From Atherix ibis (taxonomy: Eukaryota > Arthropoda > Insecta > Diptera > Athericidae): 64,000 nt of DNA. A program made the translations under genes and the position numbers. This document shows, piece by piece, positions 62,090-64,000 of this stretch; positions within the stretch are counted from its first letter, which is position 1; each line of letters begins with the position of its first letter. The notes below the pieces were generated by a model. It had not been told where the DNA came from. It did no database searches and saw nothing but the letters and a program-made list of their open reading frames with translations. The stretch covers positions 28,222,167 to 28,286,166 of the forward strand of contig OY282610.1 in assembly GCA_958298945.1 (NCBI GenBank), given 5' to 3'.

Positions 62090-62345
62090 CGATTTATTCA
62101 GAACTCGATTCTTTTGAGGTAGTTTTTCAAGGACTTTGTCGCACATAATAGTATGTTATTCGGTCATTAGTTGACGGATGCTATTTTTTGAATGCATTAA
62201 AATTTAAAAATTGTCTCTGTAAATATATTTTTTTTATATTCTTTTATAAGAAAAATTTCAACAGCGTCAAATCGAACGATCTTGGGGGCCAATTAGATGG
62301 GCTTTTAGTACCATTCTTCTGAAATCACAAATGGTCTAGATTAAA
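62090..62345 (-). pseudogene. Antisense IS630/mariner-superfamily fragment (fifth copy)
   Basis: The minus strand reads NWPPRSFDLTLLKFFL (about 62,300-62,250), the third catalytic motif region of this lineage with the Asp of TPLD changed to Lys. After a frame break MCDKVLEKTTSKESSS follows near 62,145-62,100. Only the C-terminal third remains. Confidence 0.65.
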
Positions 62346-62349
62346 TGGC

Positions 62350-63020
62350 CAAAAAATTCTCCTTATTAATTTTTCAAAGAAATACCTTCAGACAAAATGA
62401 CTTCTCCATAGTCTGTATTTTGTGAGTAATTTTAACGCATTGTTAATTAATTAAAAAATCCATTATATAAAATGGCAAATTTTTTTAATAAAATAATAAT
62501 TCCTTTATTTAATAAATGCCTTTGATAACTATAAAATAGCAAGGATTTGCGTTTTGAATATACAAAATGGAGAACCTTTTATTTATCGACATTTATTGAT
62601 ATGAAAATATTATTCAGAAAAAATAATTGAAGAAATTAGAAGACAATTCTGTATTTTTTTAATTTTGTTTTAAATGTCCTTTATTTTAAATTATTCATAT
62701 TTGTCTAAGATTTTGAGAGAGAAAATTTTCAAAAAAGGCAAATCTTCTAAAATATCCATTTTTAGGATGACAATTTTTTCAATCTTCAAGATCCTTTTTC
62801 TTAGGTTTTCGTTTTTCTTTTAATAAAATATTAACCTCTTCTTTGTATAAGAAATGAATTACAATATAAATAGAAAAAAATTTATTTCCTTTCATTTTAC
62901 AAAGTTTTATTGAAGCCTCCCAATTTTTATTGTCTTAAATAATATAAGTTTAGTATAAAAATTTAATATATAAAAGACTTTTTTAGATTGGCAGAGAATA
63001 TACAAAAGTATGCCTGGAAT
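62350..63020. other. AT-rich sequence
   Basis: Nothing recognised. Confidence 0.35.
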
Positions 63021-63027
63021 ATATAGG

Positions 63028-63978
63028 GTATCCCAAAATTATGCGCAAGTATTGCCGACGAAAAAATAGACAGTTCAGTTTTATTAAAAATGAAACGCTA
63101 CACGAAAGAATAATGGGTTTTCATTGTTAAGCAATATTTTAAAAATTATGAAGGTTTGCAGTTTGAAATTAGTGGTCTTTAACACTCTGATCGTCTTTCA
63201 ACAAGTTGTTCAACACAAAACATCAAAGCAATTCGTGGGAGTCTTACTGAGAGTCTAGGAATATCAGTTCAGCATCGTTGGACATTTTGAAAAACTCTCT
63301 ATAGCGTATTCCCACAAAAGATTTGCATCATCATGCTTACCAAGTTCAATTGACTCAACAACTGAAGCCTAATGACGGCGCACATCATATGGAGTTCGCT
63401 GGGTGGATTATTTTTCGAACGAGGCTCCATTATTTGTTGAATGAGGCTCCTTTCCATCTCGATGGATTAGAAGACCATTCTTCTTCGAAAATGCAGCTCG
63501 TTAGGGAATAACAGTTAATTAAATAATAAAATTCTTCTTTGAAAAAATGCAGCTGGTCAGATAGCAAAATATGGAAGTAAACGACATGTGGTTTTAACAA
63601 AACGGTGCCACATTCCATACAGCCCGAGAAACAATTCAATTATTGCTTAAGTGGTGTAATTTCCCGTTTTGGTGATCAGAATTGACGGCCCCAATTTTTT
63701 GTTGGACTTTGTCGAGCGGGTTTTTTTTAAGTCTAAAATCTATGCCAATAAGCCCATGATTACCTAGGCCTTAAAGGAGGAAATCGAGCGCTGTATTAAT
63801 AAAATTCAGCAACATTTATTCAAAACTGTTAAGGAAAATTTCAACAAAAAGCCGTGAAGGCCATTTACCCACTTTATACTGTGTGCTTTATGAATTAAGA
63901 AAAAAGTTACAATTAATTATTATTAACCTGCGTTTTCTATCAAAAATTTTTCTTGCATGAATTTTGGGACACCCGAAA
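63028..63978 (+). mobile_element. 950-bp element with intact terminal inverted repeats, internally decayed transposase (sixth copy of the lineage)
   Basis: The left end GGGTATCCCAAAATTATGC (63,028) is matched by the inverted right end GGGTGTCCCAAAATTCATGC (read from about 63,976). Between them: WVFIVKQYFKNYEGLQFEI (N-terminal helix), SIQHRW/VQHRW traces, HHHAYQVQLTQQLKPNDGAH (63,326-63,385), DMWF-QNGATFHTARETIQL (second catalytic motif with Asp changed to Asn, about 63,580), and ALEDNI-like AL-KEEIERCINKI near 63,770. The first catalytic block is mostly deleted. Related to the copies at 24.8, 41.7, 42.3, 44.8 and 62.1 kb but with different termini from the copy at 42.3 kb. Confidence 0.75.
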
Positions 63979-64000
63979 AAAAAAATGCAATTCATCGATA

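Overview
This window is AT-rich eukaryotic DNA from an insect, most probably a higher fly (Diptera, Schizophora). The evidence is spliced coding exons with GT..AG introns, CAG/CAA glutamine runs, CATACATA-type microsatellites, and a dense population of mariner/Tc1-type transposon relics with some jockey-type LINE and gypsy-type LTR relics. I cannot name the species. No bacterial, plasmid or phage features are present.

Only one host locus can be supported, and it runs on the minus strand across the whole window. At the right (54,555-60,098) four consecutive exons encode about 1,711 residues of a very long, Ser/Thr/Tyr/Asn-rich, disordered N-terminus. It ends in a Trp-anchored basic amphipathic motif (ARQRWNWAYNKIIMQLN). 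This matches the calmodulin-binding site just upstream of the C1 domain in Munc13/UNC-13 proteins, so I call the gene unc-13 (synaptic vesicle priming) and these exons the N-terminus of the long Unc13A-type isoform. At the left edge (1-2,248) a second long minus-strand open exon starts with ATG, has an in-frame stop just upstream, and encodes at least 749 residues: polyglutamine tracts around one well-structured helical block. By position and orientation I infer that it is the alternative first exon of the shorter Unc13B-type isoform. The shared C1-C2-MUN exons would lie to the left of the window.

The roughly 52 kb between the two coding blocks (2,249-54,554) would be the intron that the long isoform must remove. 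It holds: a decayed cecropia-like mariner (4.1-4.8 kb); a jockey RT fragment (6.3-6.7 kb); a nearly complete Mos1-like mariner inserted in an older mariner (7.2-9.1 kb); a 482-bp foldback element (10.65-11.13 kb); several minisatellites, including one family seen in inverted orientation at 17.1-17.6 and 22.6-23.3 kb; two loci where the DNA-binding part of a mariner has been tandemly multiplied (18.6-19.5 and 49.0-49.7 kb); a cluster of IS630/mariner-type relics at 41.7-45.1 kb with a 104-bp near-perfect palindrome; and a gypsy-like pol/gag relic (49.8-51.9 kb). The 26-41 kb part is mostly simple AT-rich intron with microsatellites and a few islands of lower AT content that could be regulatory.

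Right of the exons (60,099-64,000) is upstream intron or 5' sequence with an antisense transposon relic (62.1-62.3 kb) and a 950-bp internally decayed element that still has both terminal inverted repeats (63.0-64.0 kb). I found no tRNA, rRNA or CRISPR array.
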